Source of the DNA: CAWHHZ01 sp963829355
GTDB taxonomy: Bacteria; Acidobacteriota; Thermoanaerobaculia; Gp7-AA8; JAHWKK01
NCBI GenBank assembly: GCA_963829355.1
Contig: CAWHHZ010000021.1
Coordinates: 124,001 to 188,000, forward strand
Direction: 5' to 3'
Length of the DNA: 64,000 nt
Both the position numbers and the translations under genes were made by a program. Each line of letters starts with the position of its first letter. Within the stretch, counting starts at the first letter, position 1. Below are positions 50,388-59,802 of the stretch, piece by piece. Under the pieces are notes generated by a model that saw only the letters and a program-made list of their open reading frames with translations, made no database searches and was not told the DNA's origin.

Positions 50388-52388
50388 CTAGTGCTCGTCG
50401 GCGGCGCTTTTTCTGGGAAGCTCTCCATGGGCGAGGTAGTAGAAAGCGCGTTCCATGGCGGCGTGGCCGCCGTGCAGGACCATATAGTCGCCACCCTGGA
50501 CGCGGAAGTCGCCGCCCGGTGCCGGGTGTGAGTGGTCGTCCCGGACGATGACGATGATCGATACGCCGGTCCGATTGCGCAGATCGATCTCGACGAGCGT
50601 CTTTCCGTCGACTGGCCCTCCGCTGCTGACGCGATAGATGTCCGTCGCTCCCTCTGTGAGGATGTCGAGCACCGCCTGGGAAACCTCGCGCTGCTCGCCA
50701 CGCATGACCTCGTAGCCCTCTGCCTTCAGCACCCGTCTCTGGGCCTGAATGACATTGCGTGGGATGTGGTAGCGCTCGAGAACACGCGTAAAGATCTCGA
50801 TTGAGGTCTCGAACTCTTCCGCGATCACGGTGTCGGCTCCCAGACGAAGGAGTCCTTCGATCTCCTTGACGAGTCTCGTCCGGACGATGATGCTGATCTC
50901 CGGGTTGAGCTGCCTCGCAAAGGCGACGATCCTGCGAGCTGCATCCGGATCCGAAATTGCCACGACGATCACTCTAGCCTCGTGAATTCTCGCGAACTCG
51001 AGGATGTCTCGTCTGCTTGCGTCGCCGAATGTGATTGGTTCCCCGTCCTTACGCGCGCGCTCGACGGCTTCACCGCTCAACTCGAGAATCGTGTAGGAGA
51101 TCCCTGTCTTTCTGAGAACGTGTGCGGTGTTGGCACCGGCCAGGCCGTATCCGATGAGGATCACGTGATGCTGCAGAGATCCGGCGGATGGAGCCACCTC
51201 TTCGCCGCCGACTCGGGAGGGAGTGAAGCGTTCTGCCAGCGTGGCGAGCCGGGGGGAAAGCTGGACGAAGAACGGGGTGATCATCATCGTCAGCACCGAG
51301 CCCGCGAGGAAAGCCTGGAACTGCGCCGCTGAGAGCATCTCGACTCCGATCCCGACGTTGGCCAGGATGAAGGAGAATTCTCCGATCTGAGCGAGTCCGA
51401 TTCCGGTCATGAGGGCGGTCCGCATCGGATACTTCATCAGGAGGACGATCGTTGTCACGATCACCAGCTTGAGAACGATCAGGCTGAACGCGGCGATCAG
51501 AACGGCCGCGACGTTTGCCCTTACGAAATCGAGGCTCAGCAGCATTCCGATCGAGATGAAGAAGACGCTGAAGAAGACATCTCTGAATGGAAGAATGTCG
51601 GCGACGACCTGATGACTGTACTCCGATTCAGAGATGATGATGCCAGCGATGAAGGCTCCGAGCGCCAGTGAGAAATCGAGCGATTCCGTCAGCATCGCCA
51701 TGCCGAGACAGATGAACAACGCACCGACGACGAGAATCTCGCGGATTCCGGTGCGAACGATCAGCCTGAGGATGTGCGGCATCAGGTGCCGGGCCACGAT
51801 GAACACCAGGGCAATGACCGCCACGCCTCCACCGAATCGCATTGCGATTGACGCGGGCGACGCCTCGACGGCACCTGCGAGCACCGGCGTCAGGATGATC
51901 ATCGGTACGACGAGAAAATCCTGAAACAGAAGAATGCCGAGGATCAGCTTGCCGTGGGGCGATTCGAGCTCTTCGCGGTCGCCGAAGACTTTGAGGACGA
52001 GTGCGGTGCTGCTGAGGGTGACCAGAAACCCGAAGAAGATCGCCCGCTCGATCTGAAAACCCAGGTACATCGAGACCGGGATCATCACAGCGATGGTGAA
52101 CAACGCCTGCAGTGAGCCGCCGACGGTGAACGCTCTCCTGATCTGCTTGAGCCGCTCGAGCGAGAATTCGAGGCCGATGACGAAGAGCAGTGCGACGACT
52201 CCGAACTCCGCGAGGATCTCGACCTGGTGTACGTCGGAGATGAGACCGAATCCGCTCGGACCGATGATGATACCGGTCAGCAGGAACGCGACCAGAGCTG
52301 GGATCCTGGCTCTGTGGCTCAGGAGAATGACGATCGTCGCCGCACCCAGAATGACGACGAAGTCTGCGAGAAGAGGGATATGTGTCAT
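50388..52388 (-). CDS. Kef-type (CPA2) monovalent cation:proton antiporter with TrkA domains
   Basis: 666 aa. Transmembrane part of about 12 helices with GVVALLFVIGLEFSLERL and FIAGIIISESEYSHQ, the CPA2 antiporter region. Then a TrkA-N/RCK domain with GYGLAGANTAHVLRK nucleotide-binding motif and a TrkA-C domain near the end. Exchanges K+ or Na+ for H+. ATG 52388 (MTHIPLLADF) is chosen as the membrane start; the open frame to 52511 adds 41 residues with no membrane character. Confidence 0.9.
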   Translation of the reverse strand: MTHIPLLADFVVILGAATIVILLSHRARIPALVAFLLTGIIIGPSGFGLISDVHQVEILAEFGVVALLFVIGLEFSLERLKQIRRAFTVGGSLQALFTIAVMIPVSMYLGFQIERAIFFGFLVTLSSTALVLKVFGDREELESPHGKLILGILLFQDFLVVPMIILTPVLAGAVEASPASIAMRFGGGVAVIALVFIVARHLMPHILRLIVRTGIREILVVGALFICLGMAMLTESLDFSLALGAFIAGIIISESEYSHQVVADILPFRDVFFSVFFISIGMLLSLDFVRANVAAVLIAAFSLIVLKLVIVTTIVLLMKYPMRTALMTGIGLAQIGEFSFILANVGIGVEMLSAAQFQAFLAGSVLTMMITPFFVQLSPRLATLAERFTPSRVGGEEVAPSAGSLQHHVILIGYGLAGANTAHVLRKTGISYTILELSGEAVERARKDGEPITFGDASRRDILEFARIHEARVIVVAISDPDAARRIVAFARQLNPEISIIVRTRLVKEIEGLLRLGADTVIAEEFETSIEIFTRVLERYHIPRNVIQAQRRVLKAEGYEVMRGEQREVSQAVLDILTEGATDIYRVSSGGPVDGKTLVEIDLRNRTGVSIIVIVRDDHSHPAPGGDFRVQGGDYMVLHGGHAAMERAFYYLAHGELPRKSAADEH

Positions 52389-52570
52389 CGTTGATGAGCC
52401 TGCTCGAAAACCTGAAAGCGGTGCGGCATGGGACGTGCTCGAATCTGGAGCGTCTGGAACCGAGGCTGTATTAAAACAGGATTCGGGCCAGTTCGTTTCA
52501 TTCTTCACCATACAATAGAGTTCGAGCGGCTCAGATATTTTCCGGCCAGCTGCGAAATCGACTGCGACTG

Positions 52571-53522
52571 ATGAACTATTTTCTGGGAATCGATGGCGGA
52601 GGTTCGCACACGCGTGCAGTCCTCGTCGATCAGGATCTGAAGCCTCTTGGACGGGCCGAAGCAGGACCCTCGAACTACCTGCGTGTTGGAATCGTGTCGG
52701 CGACCAAAGCGCTCACCGAGGCAACCCTCGGAGCCCTCGAGCGATCTGCCTGCAAAGTCGAGGACGTGGCCTGGGCGTATTGCGGCATCGCGGGTTCAGA
52801 TCATCCCGTCCATCGAGACGTTCTGATCAAGGCGATGGCAAGCGTGTTTCCCGAGGGAAACTTTACGGTGGACACAGACGCGCGGATCGCTCTGGAAGGT
52901 GCCGTCGGTCCCGGTCCCGGAGTCGTCGTGATCTCAGGGACCGGCTCTGTCGCCTTCGGCAAAAACGACAATGGGCGAGGAAGCGCGCGCTGGCGGATGG
53001 GGGCCGACTCTTGGCGACGAAGGAAGTGGCTACGCGATCGCCCGTGCAGGAATGACAGCGATCGTGCGCGCCTCGGATGGTCGTGGTCCGCAGACGATGA
53101 TGACGGACGTTCTCTGCAGGCTTTACGAGATCTGCTCCGCCGCCGATCTCCGCTTTGTCATCTACTCCGACGAGAGTGACGCCAGTCGTATCGCGAAACT
53201 CAATCGAGTCGTCGTGGTCGCAGCGCAGGAAGGGGACGACATCGCCGCGGCGATTCTGAATGATGCGGGACGCGAGCTGGCGCTGTCGGTGATGGCGGTC
53301 GCCCGTTCTCTAGAGATGCTCGACGTACCGTTCAACGTGTCGTATGTGGGCGGGGCCTTCGAGGCGGGTGAGCCGCTGCTCGCCCCGTTCAGGCAGGCCC
53401 TCACCGAGCAGTGTGCAGCGTGCCGGATCGCGCCACCCCTGGCCGAACCGGTGATGGGTGCCGCACATCTGGCCCTCGCGAGCTGGCAGGAGTTCGGGCG
53501 GGAACGTACACCGGCCAGTTGA
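52571..53522 (+). CDS. BadF/BadG family kinase, N-acetylglucosamine kinase-like (frameshift)
   Basis: About 316 aa after repair. N-terminal phosphate loop FLGIDGGGSHTRAVLVDQD, AYCGIAGSDHPVHRD, VVISGTGSVAFGKND and GGWGPTLGDEGSGYAIARAG, the ASKHA fold of NagK/BadF proteins. Break at about 52972-52976; GGG for GG (restores NGEEARAGGWGPTL). Probably salvages amino sugars from murein. Runs divergent to the antiporter gene. Confidence 0.88.
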
Positions 53523-53573
53523 GGGAATGACAACACTTCGTGGTCGGATGAGGTCTGCGCAGAAAAAGGGGCT

Positions 53574-53765
53574 GTCATCCTGAGCGGGGGAATGACGCCG
53601 CTTCGCTTCGCCAGTGGAGTGAAATGAACTGTCATCCTGAGCCGCCGGATCCCGCGAAGCGGGAGTAGGACGGTCGAAGGATCGCGTGGAGTCATACTCC
53701 TCGGTCCCCTCCGTAATTCACTTCGAGTCACCACGTAGGCGATCCTTCGCTGCGCTCAGGATGAC
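53574..53765. repeat. Mosaic inverted-repeat element intruding into an outer-membrane protein gene
   Basis: Left end variant with CGGGGGAATGACGCC, then CTGTCATCCTGAGCCGCCGGATC, GAAGGATCGCGTGGAG and right end CGCTGCGCTCAGGATGACG. Its right end encodes VILSAAKDR at the end of the minus-strand gene 53990-53718. Confidence 0.8.
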
Positions 53766-53990
53766 GAAAGTTGCCTTACGATTTCCCAGGAAAAGATTTA
53801 CGGCGAGCCCATACCCGGTCTCGGAGTCGAACTCGATATCGACGTTGTCGAGGTTTCCAGGATCTGTGTTCTCGATCGTGGTGTCACCGCTGAGATCGAT
53901 CCATCCGTAGCGGGCCGTGATGTCGAGGCTGCGGGCGTGAAGTGGCGCGGCGAGCGCGAGCAGGGTCAGAGTCAGTGCGAGTCGTTTCAT
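53718..53990 (-). pseudogene. OmpW-like outer-membrane protein, truncated by repeat element
   Basis: 90 aa. Signal peptide MKRLALTLTLLALAAPLHA, then SLDITARYGWIDLSGDTTI and TGYGLAVNLFLGN, as in OmpW-type small beta barrels. After LFLGNRK the frame runs into the mosaic repeat (VILSAAKDR) and stops, so at least two-thirds of the barrel is missing. Start overlaps the stop of the upstream gene (ATGA at 53990-53987), suggesting an old operon. Confidence 0.65.
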
Positions 53991-55521
53991 GTCATCTCTC
54001 CTTCAGGCCCGGCCGGTGCAAGAGACCGGCCGGACCGGAAGGCCTGGTATTCAATCTTTGCTTCCGCTGTGCCGAAGTTCGCCTCCTCCGGATTGTGAGG
54101 CTGAGACGACCACGCGCTGCGGCGTCGCCCGCGAGAGGGAGGGTTCCTTCGAAAATGCTGCTCTCTCCTGCGTAAGTGAGCGTCGCCTTTCCGGAGCGCG
54201 TGCCGTCAGAGGCGTATGCCGTCGCCATGATGTCGATCTCGTCCGCGTCCCAGAGCCCGCCGGGCTCGATGGGGCAGCCTCACGTCATGCGGAGTCGTAC
54301 GCGGACGTACAACTGTTCGCCTGTCGTCTCTCCGCCCCGCGGCTCCGCGTCGAGTATTTCGATGATGAATCCATGAATCTCGAGCAGGATGCCTTCGCCG
54401 CGTACACTTTCCCCAGGCAACACCATCATCGTCTTCGAAGCCGATGCTGCGGCTTGTGGATGATCGAGCGGTCCGACCGCCTCGATCGTCACACGAGTGG
54501 GGGTATCGAGGAGCACCGTCGCGAGAAATGATGCCGCACCTTCAGTGTCGTAGACCACGCCGTCGCGGGGATGAGGTTCACGAACGATTGACCCTGTGTC
54601 TCCCGTGCCCCCGGTCTGCAGTCCCTCGACGAGCAGCTTGCCGGAGTCGGCGTCTCTCACCGTGATGCGCGCGCCGCCGACCCCCGAGCCGATGATCTTC
54701 GCGTCTCTCGAGACCGCTCGGATGACGAGGGTCGTGACCTTCGGCGCCTCGGGCGAGGTAAAGACGGACGCCGGAAGCTCGGCCGGAACCGCGATGTCGC
54801 GGAAGACGATGCTGCGTCCTCCCTCGGGCGGGACCCGTTCGCTCGCCAGCATGATGTTGCCGTACGGGCGCCACGGCTTCCAGAGGTACGCCCGGGCTGG
54901 AGGTTCCTGCCCTTCGAGGACGAACGCCCAACGATCCATCAATCCCGTCTCGCGGTCGATCCACGCCCAGTACTGATCGCCCGGAGTCAATCCCACGTGC
55001 TCGAAAGAGAGGTGGAGCCGGTCGTACGTCTTCTCGCCGATCGTCTCCTCGCCCTCCCAGGAGAGATGTACGCCGGGATCGGTCAGTTTGTACGGCATGA
55101 GGAACCAGTACGTGTCGTTGACCCACATCGCGTAGGCGCGCTCGAGCCAATTGTCGAGCGCTTCTCCCGAGACCGGTTCGCCGTCGAGCCATGCTTTTCC
55201 AGTCTTCGATTCCAGATTTTCGACGACCACGTAGCGCTGGCCCTCGTTCGTGACCCCCTCGACGCGGTGCTGCTGGTCCCATTTGTCCCAGAAGTGAGTG
55301 CGCTCGGTGAGGACCTCACCCGCGTCCTGCACGGCGAACGTGAAGACCAGGTTGCGAGTGGAGTCCCACGCGCCGGCTCCGCCGAGTGATTGCATGACCC
55401 GGTCGGCGATTGCCAGCGCACGGTCGTCGGTCTGACCGTAGAGCGATACCGGAACGAGGATGACGCAGAAGAGAATGAGGAAAATACTTGCCCGGGTAGC
55501 CGAGCTCGAACAGAATCGCAT
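53987..55521 (-). CDS. Exported protein with in-frame UGA: candidate selenoprotein
   Basis: About 510 aa if read through. Signal peptide (RASIFLILFCVILVPVSLYG), then a LolA/DUF6503-like N-terminal beta domain (residues about 32-265: MQSLGGAGAWDSTRN..., YWAWIDRETGLMDRWAFV) and C-terminal beta domains (VSRDAKIIGSGVGGARITVRD). At codon 414 is TGA, giving RLRMT-U-GCPIEPGG; the same frame continues as LWDADEIDIMATAYASDG and GESSIFEGTLPLAG. A Cys is expected at the TGA (CGCP-type pair), so Sec is plausible. A hairpin (54267-54253) lies 18 bases after the TGA. Two +1 insertions near 54115-54090 then lead to GTAEAKIEYQAF and a stop at 53987 overlapping the next gene. A plain nonsense mutation or TGC misread is the alternative. 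Confidence 0.6.
54249..54273 (-). promoter_or_regulatory. Possible bacterial SECIS-like hairpin after in-frame UGA
   Basis: On the minus strand, GAGCCC-GGC-GGGCTC forms a 6-bp stem with a 3-base loop starting with G; CCCA/TGGG extends it by 4 bp past a 2-base bulge. The loop starts 18 bases after the TGA at 54282-54280. Reported bacterial SECIS features are a small apical loop with an early G, about 16-37 bases after UGA. Confidence 0.45.
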
Positions 55522-55523
55522 CC

Positions 55524-55916
55524 ATGACCTCCGATCGATCGAATCGCGATCGCCTCATCGTATCGCAGCAGGAGTTCGAACAGCTCGTCGAGAAGGCACT
55601 CGCCGGAATCCCTCAGGAGTTTCTCGACCTGCTCGACAACATCGCCATCGCCGTGGAAGAGGAGCCGGATCGTGCCGATATGGACGAGGGAGAGCTCGAC
55701 GAGGACTCGGAACTGCTCGGGATCTTCCGCGGCATCCCGACTATTCACCAGAGCTGGGAGAGCTTCGGCGAGCTTCCGGGCGAGATCGTCCTGTTTCGCG
55801 GACCGATCCTCCGCTCGTGCGACACGCGCGAACAGGTGATCGAGGAAGTGCGCGACACCGTCGTCCACGAGCTCGGCCACTACTTCGGCCTCGACGACCA
55901 CGAGATGCCGTATTGA
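55524..55916 (+). CDS. Zincin-like metallopeptidase family protein
   Basis: 130 aa. C-terminal VHELGHYFGLDDHEM is the HExGHxxGLxD zinc motif of the metallopeptidase (Zincin_1/DUF3467-type) family; an acidic stretch (EEEPDRADMDEGELDEDSE) precedes it. Starts 2 bases from the divergent selenoprotein-candidate start (55521), so the two genes share a compact 5' region. Substrate unknown. Confidence 0.82.
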   Translation: MTSDRSNRDRLIVSQQEFEQLVEKALAGIPQEFLDLLDNIAIAVEEEPDRADMDEGELDEDSELLGIFRGIPTIHQSWESFGELPGEIVLFRGPILRSCDTREQVIEEVRDTVVHELGHYFGLDDHEMPY

Positions 55917-56175
55917 AGGGTTCGAGAGTTCAGAGGTTCAGAGGTTCAGGGTTCAGAGGTTCAGGGTTCAGAGGTTTGGAGTTCAGGTTCGGGATCCTGG
56001 GGTGGTGATGGAAAGGGATGTGCAGAGATCGATGGCGGAGGATCGTCGTCAATACCAAAGATGGACGGTTCCGAGAATTTCGATAAACTCTGCTGCTCAT
56101 TCGAACCCTCGAACCTGAATCCTGAACCTCTGAACCTCTGAACCTCTGAACCTCTGAACCCCTGAACCTCCCCAC
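55915..56175. repeat. Facing octamer arrays (TTCAGAGG / CCTCTGAA)
   Basis: TTCAGAGG/TTCAGGG units at about 55919-55988 and GAACCTCT/GAACCCCT units at about 56098-56172 around a 110-base spacer (contains ggtggtgatggaaaggg and attcgataaactctg). No gene seen. Confidence 0.85.
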
Positions 56176-56772
56176 ATGCTTTGTCCTAAATGCCGAACGA
56201 AGTCGCTGAAGCCGGAAGCGTTGCCGGGCGTAGGGGGCGTGGCGATCAGTTGCAGCAGGTGCCACGGCCTGTGGGTGCTCGGTCTCGAGGAGGTCGTTCA
56301 CGAGCTTCATCCTGATCCTGAGGCCTTCGATCAGGTTCCCCCTCACAATCGCGAAACGGATAGTCGTGCTGGTCTCTGCCCTTACGGTCACGGCATTCTT
56401 CGGCGCGCGCAGACGCATCTCGACCCGCCGTTCTATCTCGAGAAGTGCTCGATCTGCTCCGGAGTGTGGTTCGACCAGGGGGAGTGGGAACGGGTGGCGA
56501 CCCAGGGTCTGCTCAACGGGCTCTTCGAGATCTGGGCCCCCGCCTGGCAGATGAAAAAGCAGGCGGCAGAGAGAGAGAAGCGACTCGTGGAGGAAGCTCG
56601 CGAGCGTCTCGGTGACGAGATCCTTGCAACGATCGCGGAGCTTGGAAGGACTTTGCGCGGTCATCCGGGAAGCTCTCAGGCCGTCGCTCTCCTGCTCGAG
56701 GTCATCCGAGGAGAGCTCGAGCTCGTGGAAAATTCGAGCGAGCAGATCGTGTTGGAGCGGGACGATGACTGA
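56176..56772 (+). CDS. Two zinc-ribbon (zf-TFIIB-type) protein with helical C-terminus
   Basis: 198 aa. Two CxxC...CxxC units: CPKCRTKSLKPEALPGVGGVAISCSRCHGLWV and CPYGHGIL...EKCSICSGVWFDQGEWE. The W-F-D-x-GE signature is typical of zf-TFIIB (PF13453). C-terminal half is helical and charged (QAAEREKRLVEEARERLGDEIL). Possibly an RNA-polymerase or chaperone-type adaptor; unknown. Its stop overlaps the MoeB start by 8 bases. Confidence 0.8.
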   Translation: MLCPKCRTKSLKPEALPGVGGVAISCSRCHGLWVLGLEEVVHELHPDPEAFDQVPPHNRETDSRAGLCPYGHGILRRAQTHLDPPFYLEKCSICSGVWFDQGEWERVATQGLLNGLFEIWAPAWQMKKQAAEREKRLVEEARERLGDEILATIAELGRTLRGHPGSSQAVALLLEVIRGELELVENSSEQIVLERDDD

Positions 56773-57908
56773 ACGCGATCTGTCCCGGGAGGAGCTTCTG
56801 CGCTACAGCCGCCATCTCGTCATGCCGGAGGTGGGCGTCGAGGGGCAGATGAGACTGCGTGAGGGGCGGGTGCTCTGCATCGGGGCGGGCGGTCTCGGAT
56901 CACCGGCCGCGATCTATCTGGCTGCCGCCGGAGTCGGGACGCTCGGACTGGTCGACTTCGACGAGGTCGACGTCACGAATCTGCACAGGCAGATCCTCTA
57001 CGGGGCGAGCGACGTCGGACGTTCCAAGACGGATTCGGCCCGGCGCCGGCTCGAGGATCTGAATGACACGATCGATGTACGCACGCACGACGTCCGGCTC
57101 GACTCATCGAACGCGCTCGAGATTCTCGCCGACTACGATGTGATCATCGATGGCTCCGACAACTTCGCCACGCGATATCTGGTGAGCGATGCGTGTGTGA
57201 TGCTCGGAAAGCCCGATGTCTACGGAAGCATCTTTCGCTTTGATGGACAGGCGACCGTGTTCTCGATCGGCGACGCTCCATGCTACCGGTGCCTCTATCC
57301 GGAGCCCCCCCCGCCCGGAGCAATTCCGAACTGCGAAGAGGCGGGGGTGCTCGGCGTGTTGCCTGGTCTGGTCGGTACGATTCAGGCTACCGAAGCTCTG
57401 AAGCTGCTCCTCGGGATCGGGCAGTCTCTCGAGGGACGGCTGCTGATCATCGATGCGATGACGATGGATTTCCGCACCGTCCGGTTGCGGAAGAATCCGG
57501 ATTGCCCGGTATGCGGCGAGACGCCGACGATCCGTGAACTGATCGATTACGATATTTTCTGTGGAGGAGAGAAAGTGACCACTGAGGACCAGCAGACAGA
57601 CCTTCGCGTGACTGAGCTGAAGGAGAAGATCGACAGGGGAGACGACTTCCGCCTGATCGATGTTCGTGAGCCGCACGAGGCAAAAATCGCAAATATCCCC
57701 GGATCCGATATTGATCCCCGTGGGCGAGCTCAGGGACCGTATCGAAGAGCTCGACAAGGAGAGCGAGATCATTCTCTTCTGCCGGACTGGTGCGAGAAGC
57801 GATATGGCGGCACGCTTCCTCCGCGACCGCGGCTTCAGGGCAAGGAATTTGATCGGCGGCGTCCACGCCTGGTCCGATCAGGTCGACCCGACGCAGCCGA
57901 AGTACTGA
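56765..57908 (+). CDS. moeB: MoeB/ThiF-type adenylyltransferase with C-terminal rhodanese domain (frameshift)
   Basis: Activates a ubiquitin-like carrier (MoaD or ThiS) by adenylation and, via rhodanese, sulfurates it. About 380 aa after repair. RYSRHLVMPEVGVEGQMRL, GAGGLGSPAAIYLAAAGVGT, DFDEVDVTNLHRQILY, two CxxC zinc sites in CYRCLYPEPPPPGAIPNCEEAG and CPVCG, then rhodanese with LFCRTGARS (active Cys). Break near 57702-57706; an extra G in TCCGATATTG (restores IPGSILIPVGELRDRIEEL). Could serve thiG (42857) or molybdopterin. Confidence 0.92.
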
Positions 57909-58326
57909 GCAGGCGTCAGTCGTCAGTCACCAGTCGACAGTCGACAGAGACGTCAACACCGACACTCCTCACCGCGCCGGAAATGGCCCCCAGGGGCTGT
58001 CATTCTGAGCCGCCGGAGGACGGCGAAGAATCTCGTCGTTGAGCTCCAGGAGAGCGAGATATGGCTGTCATTCCGAAGGAGCGGCCTCATCGCGACTGAG
58101 GAATCTGTGCGGCGGACGTGCATCACCCAGGCAGATTCCTCCTGACTCGAGTTCGGGCGAGGTAACTTGCACGCGATCCTTCGACCGTCCCCTTCGGCTT
58201 CGCTCAGGGCAGGCCTCCTCCCGCTTTGCGGGATCCGGCGGCTCAGTCACCATCAGATTCGCCGAAAGTCGCCCGGATGGACAACTCCCTTCACCAAACA
58301 ATGTCCTGAAAGATCACACCTAACGA
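57909..58326. repeat. Heptamer array and mosaic inverted-repeat elements
   Basis: AGTCGTC/AGTCGAC units at about 57912-57945; then mosaic elements at about 57997-58252 including GGCTGTCATTCCGAAGGAG and the CGACCGTCC...CCGGCGGCTCAG ends. No gene seen. Confidence 0.75.
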
Positions 58327-59421
58327 CTAACGTCTATCAACAGCATCCTTCAGCCACTTGCCGATATCCGTATTGTCGATCCAGCCAGTAAAACGCGCTG
58401 CGCCCGGGCCGTAGGCGAAGATCGGGAGCGCCTGGCCGGTGTGGTGACCGGAATACCACTCCAGCTCCAGATCTCCCTCTTTGGTCTCGGCGATCTGCAG
58501 CGCGCCGGTCTCGTGATCCCCCACGAACAGGACGAGGGTATCGGGATGACTTCGGGCGAAGTCGAGGCCGAGATTGACGGACCGGTCGAGCGATTGAAGA
58601 CTCTGCAGCACTTCCTTCGTCTGGTTCTTGTGGCTCGAGCCGTCTGTAGCCTCGCTCTCGATCATCAGGAAGAACCCATCGGGATCGTTCGACAGGTGAT
58701 CGAGCGCGTATCGCGTCAGCACCGGAAGCGGAGCCTCGGGGTTGTCGAGCTCCATGGGCGGACCTTCGAATACCGCGAGAACGTTTCCGTCCCGAGGCTC
58801 GAGAGCTTGCGGAGTACGAAAGGTCGCGTAGCCGCGCTCGGCAGCGATCGCCATGAGGGATGTGAGTTCGTCCTCGGGGAGCTGTTCGGCGCCATTGCTG
58901 ATGATCAGATCGACATCGTGCGACAACATCTGGTCGATGATCGTCGGTGCGTCCTTCCGGTCGAGAGTGTGCGCCGCAAATGCGGCTGGCGTCGCGTCCC
59001 AGAACCGTGTCGTCGTGACGAGGCCTGTCGCCATTCCGTGTCGTTCGGCGATTTCGAGCACGGTCTCGACCTCGTCCCCGTCGGGGGTGACCGAGAGCGC
59101 GGCATTGGTGGTCTTGACCCCAGACGCCATCGCCGTGGCGGCGGCGCCGGAATCGGTCACTGCTGAGCTTGCCGATTGCGTCGTCACCATGGCCGTGCTG
59201 GTGAAGCGGGGGAGACTCGACTCCTCACCACGGATCCGGGACAGCAGGGTGAAGTGCGAGGCTCCCATCCCGTCCCCGATGAACAGAATGATGTTCTTCG
59301 GGACCTCCTCCGGTGCGACATCAGGAGGCTCGACCGCCGAGCGGCAGCCAGCGGCAAGAAACGAGATCGAGATCAGAAGCAGGAGAGGGAGAGGGAGAGG
59401 GAGAGGGATGGGTCGTACCAT
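58327..59421 (-). CDS. Alkaline phosphatase-like lipoprotein
   Basis: 364 aa. Signal peptide rich in Pro-Leu (PLPLPLPLLLL, encoded by CTCCCT repeats) followed by a lipobox-like LAAGC. Active-site VTDSGAAATAMASG (nucleophile Ser in DSGAAATA), NIILFIGDGMGASH (metal Asp), FVGDHETGAL (metal Asp/His) and SGHHTGQALP (metal His). Hydrolyses phosphomonoesters in the periplasm. The 5' side abuts a heptamer repeat array. Confidence 0.9.
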   Translation of the reverse strand: MVRPIPLPLPLPLLLLISISFLAAGCRSAVEPPDVAPEEVPKNIILFIGDGMGASHFTLLSRIRGEESSLPRFTSTAMVTTQSASSAVTDSGAAATAMASGVKTTNAALSVTPDGDEVETVLEIAERHGMATGLVTTTRFWDATPAAFAAHTLDRKDAPTIIDQMLSHDVDLIISNGAEQLPEDELTSLMAIAAERGYATFRTPQALEPRDGNVLAVFEGPPMELDNPEAPLPVLTRYALDHLSNDPDGFFLMIESEATDGSSHKNQTKEVLQSLQSLDRSVNLGLDFARSHPDTLVLFVGDHETGALQIAETKEGDLELEWYSGHHTGQALPIFAYGPGAARFTGWIDNTDIGKWLKDAVDRR

Positions 59422-59800
59422 TCAGGACTCCGATGAACGATGCAAGATGAACGATGAACGATGAACGATGAACGATGAACGATGAACGATGAACGATGAA
59501 CGATGAACGATGAAAGATGAAAGATGAAAGATGAAAGATGAAGGATCAAGGATCAAGGATGTAAGAATATTATTCTGAGGCGCTTCTGCGACACGGTGAG
59601 ACGATCCGGATGCGAGGAAACTGTCATTCCGAAGGAGCGGCTTCATCGCGACTGAGGGGGAGCAGATGTCAGCACGATTTCCCCCACCCAGAAGCGAAGG
59701 ATTAGCCAGAGATCGTTCACTTCGCCCAGGACGGCGGATTTTCGTCTTTTATCTCCATCTTTCATGTTTCATCGTTTATCTTTGATTTCTCGTCGTCATC
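59422..59800. repeat. Facing heptamer arrays (GATGAAC / reverse)
   Basis: About eleven GATGAAC units followed by GATGAAA and GATCAAG-type variants at about 59431-59563; the inverted counterpart (TTTCATC/TTTATC units) is at about 59745-59795. Spacer includes a GTCATTCCGAAGG... element (about 59621-59740). No gene seen. Confidence 0.85.
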
Positions 59801-59802
59801 GT

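Noticed and set aside
59431..59563. CRISPR array
   Set aside because: Units are contiguous 7-mers without spacers; no cas genes in the window.
59422..59646. Minus-strand frame with SSFIVHR repeats
   Set aside because: Direct translation of the GATGAAC array, not a protein gene.
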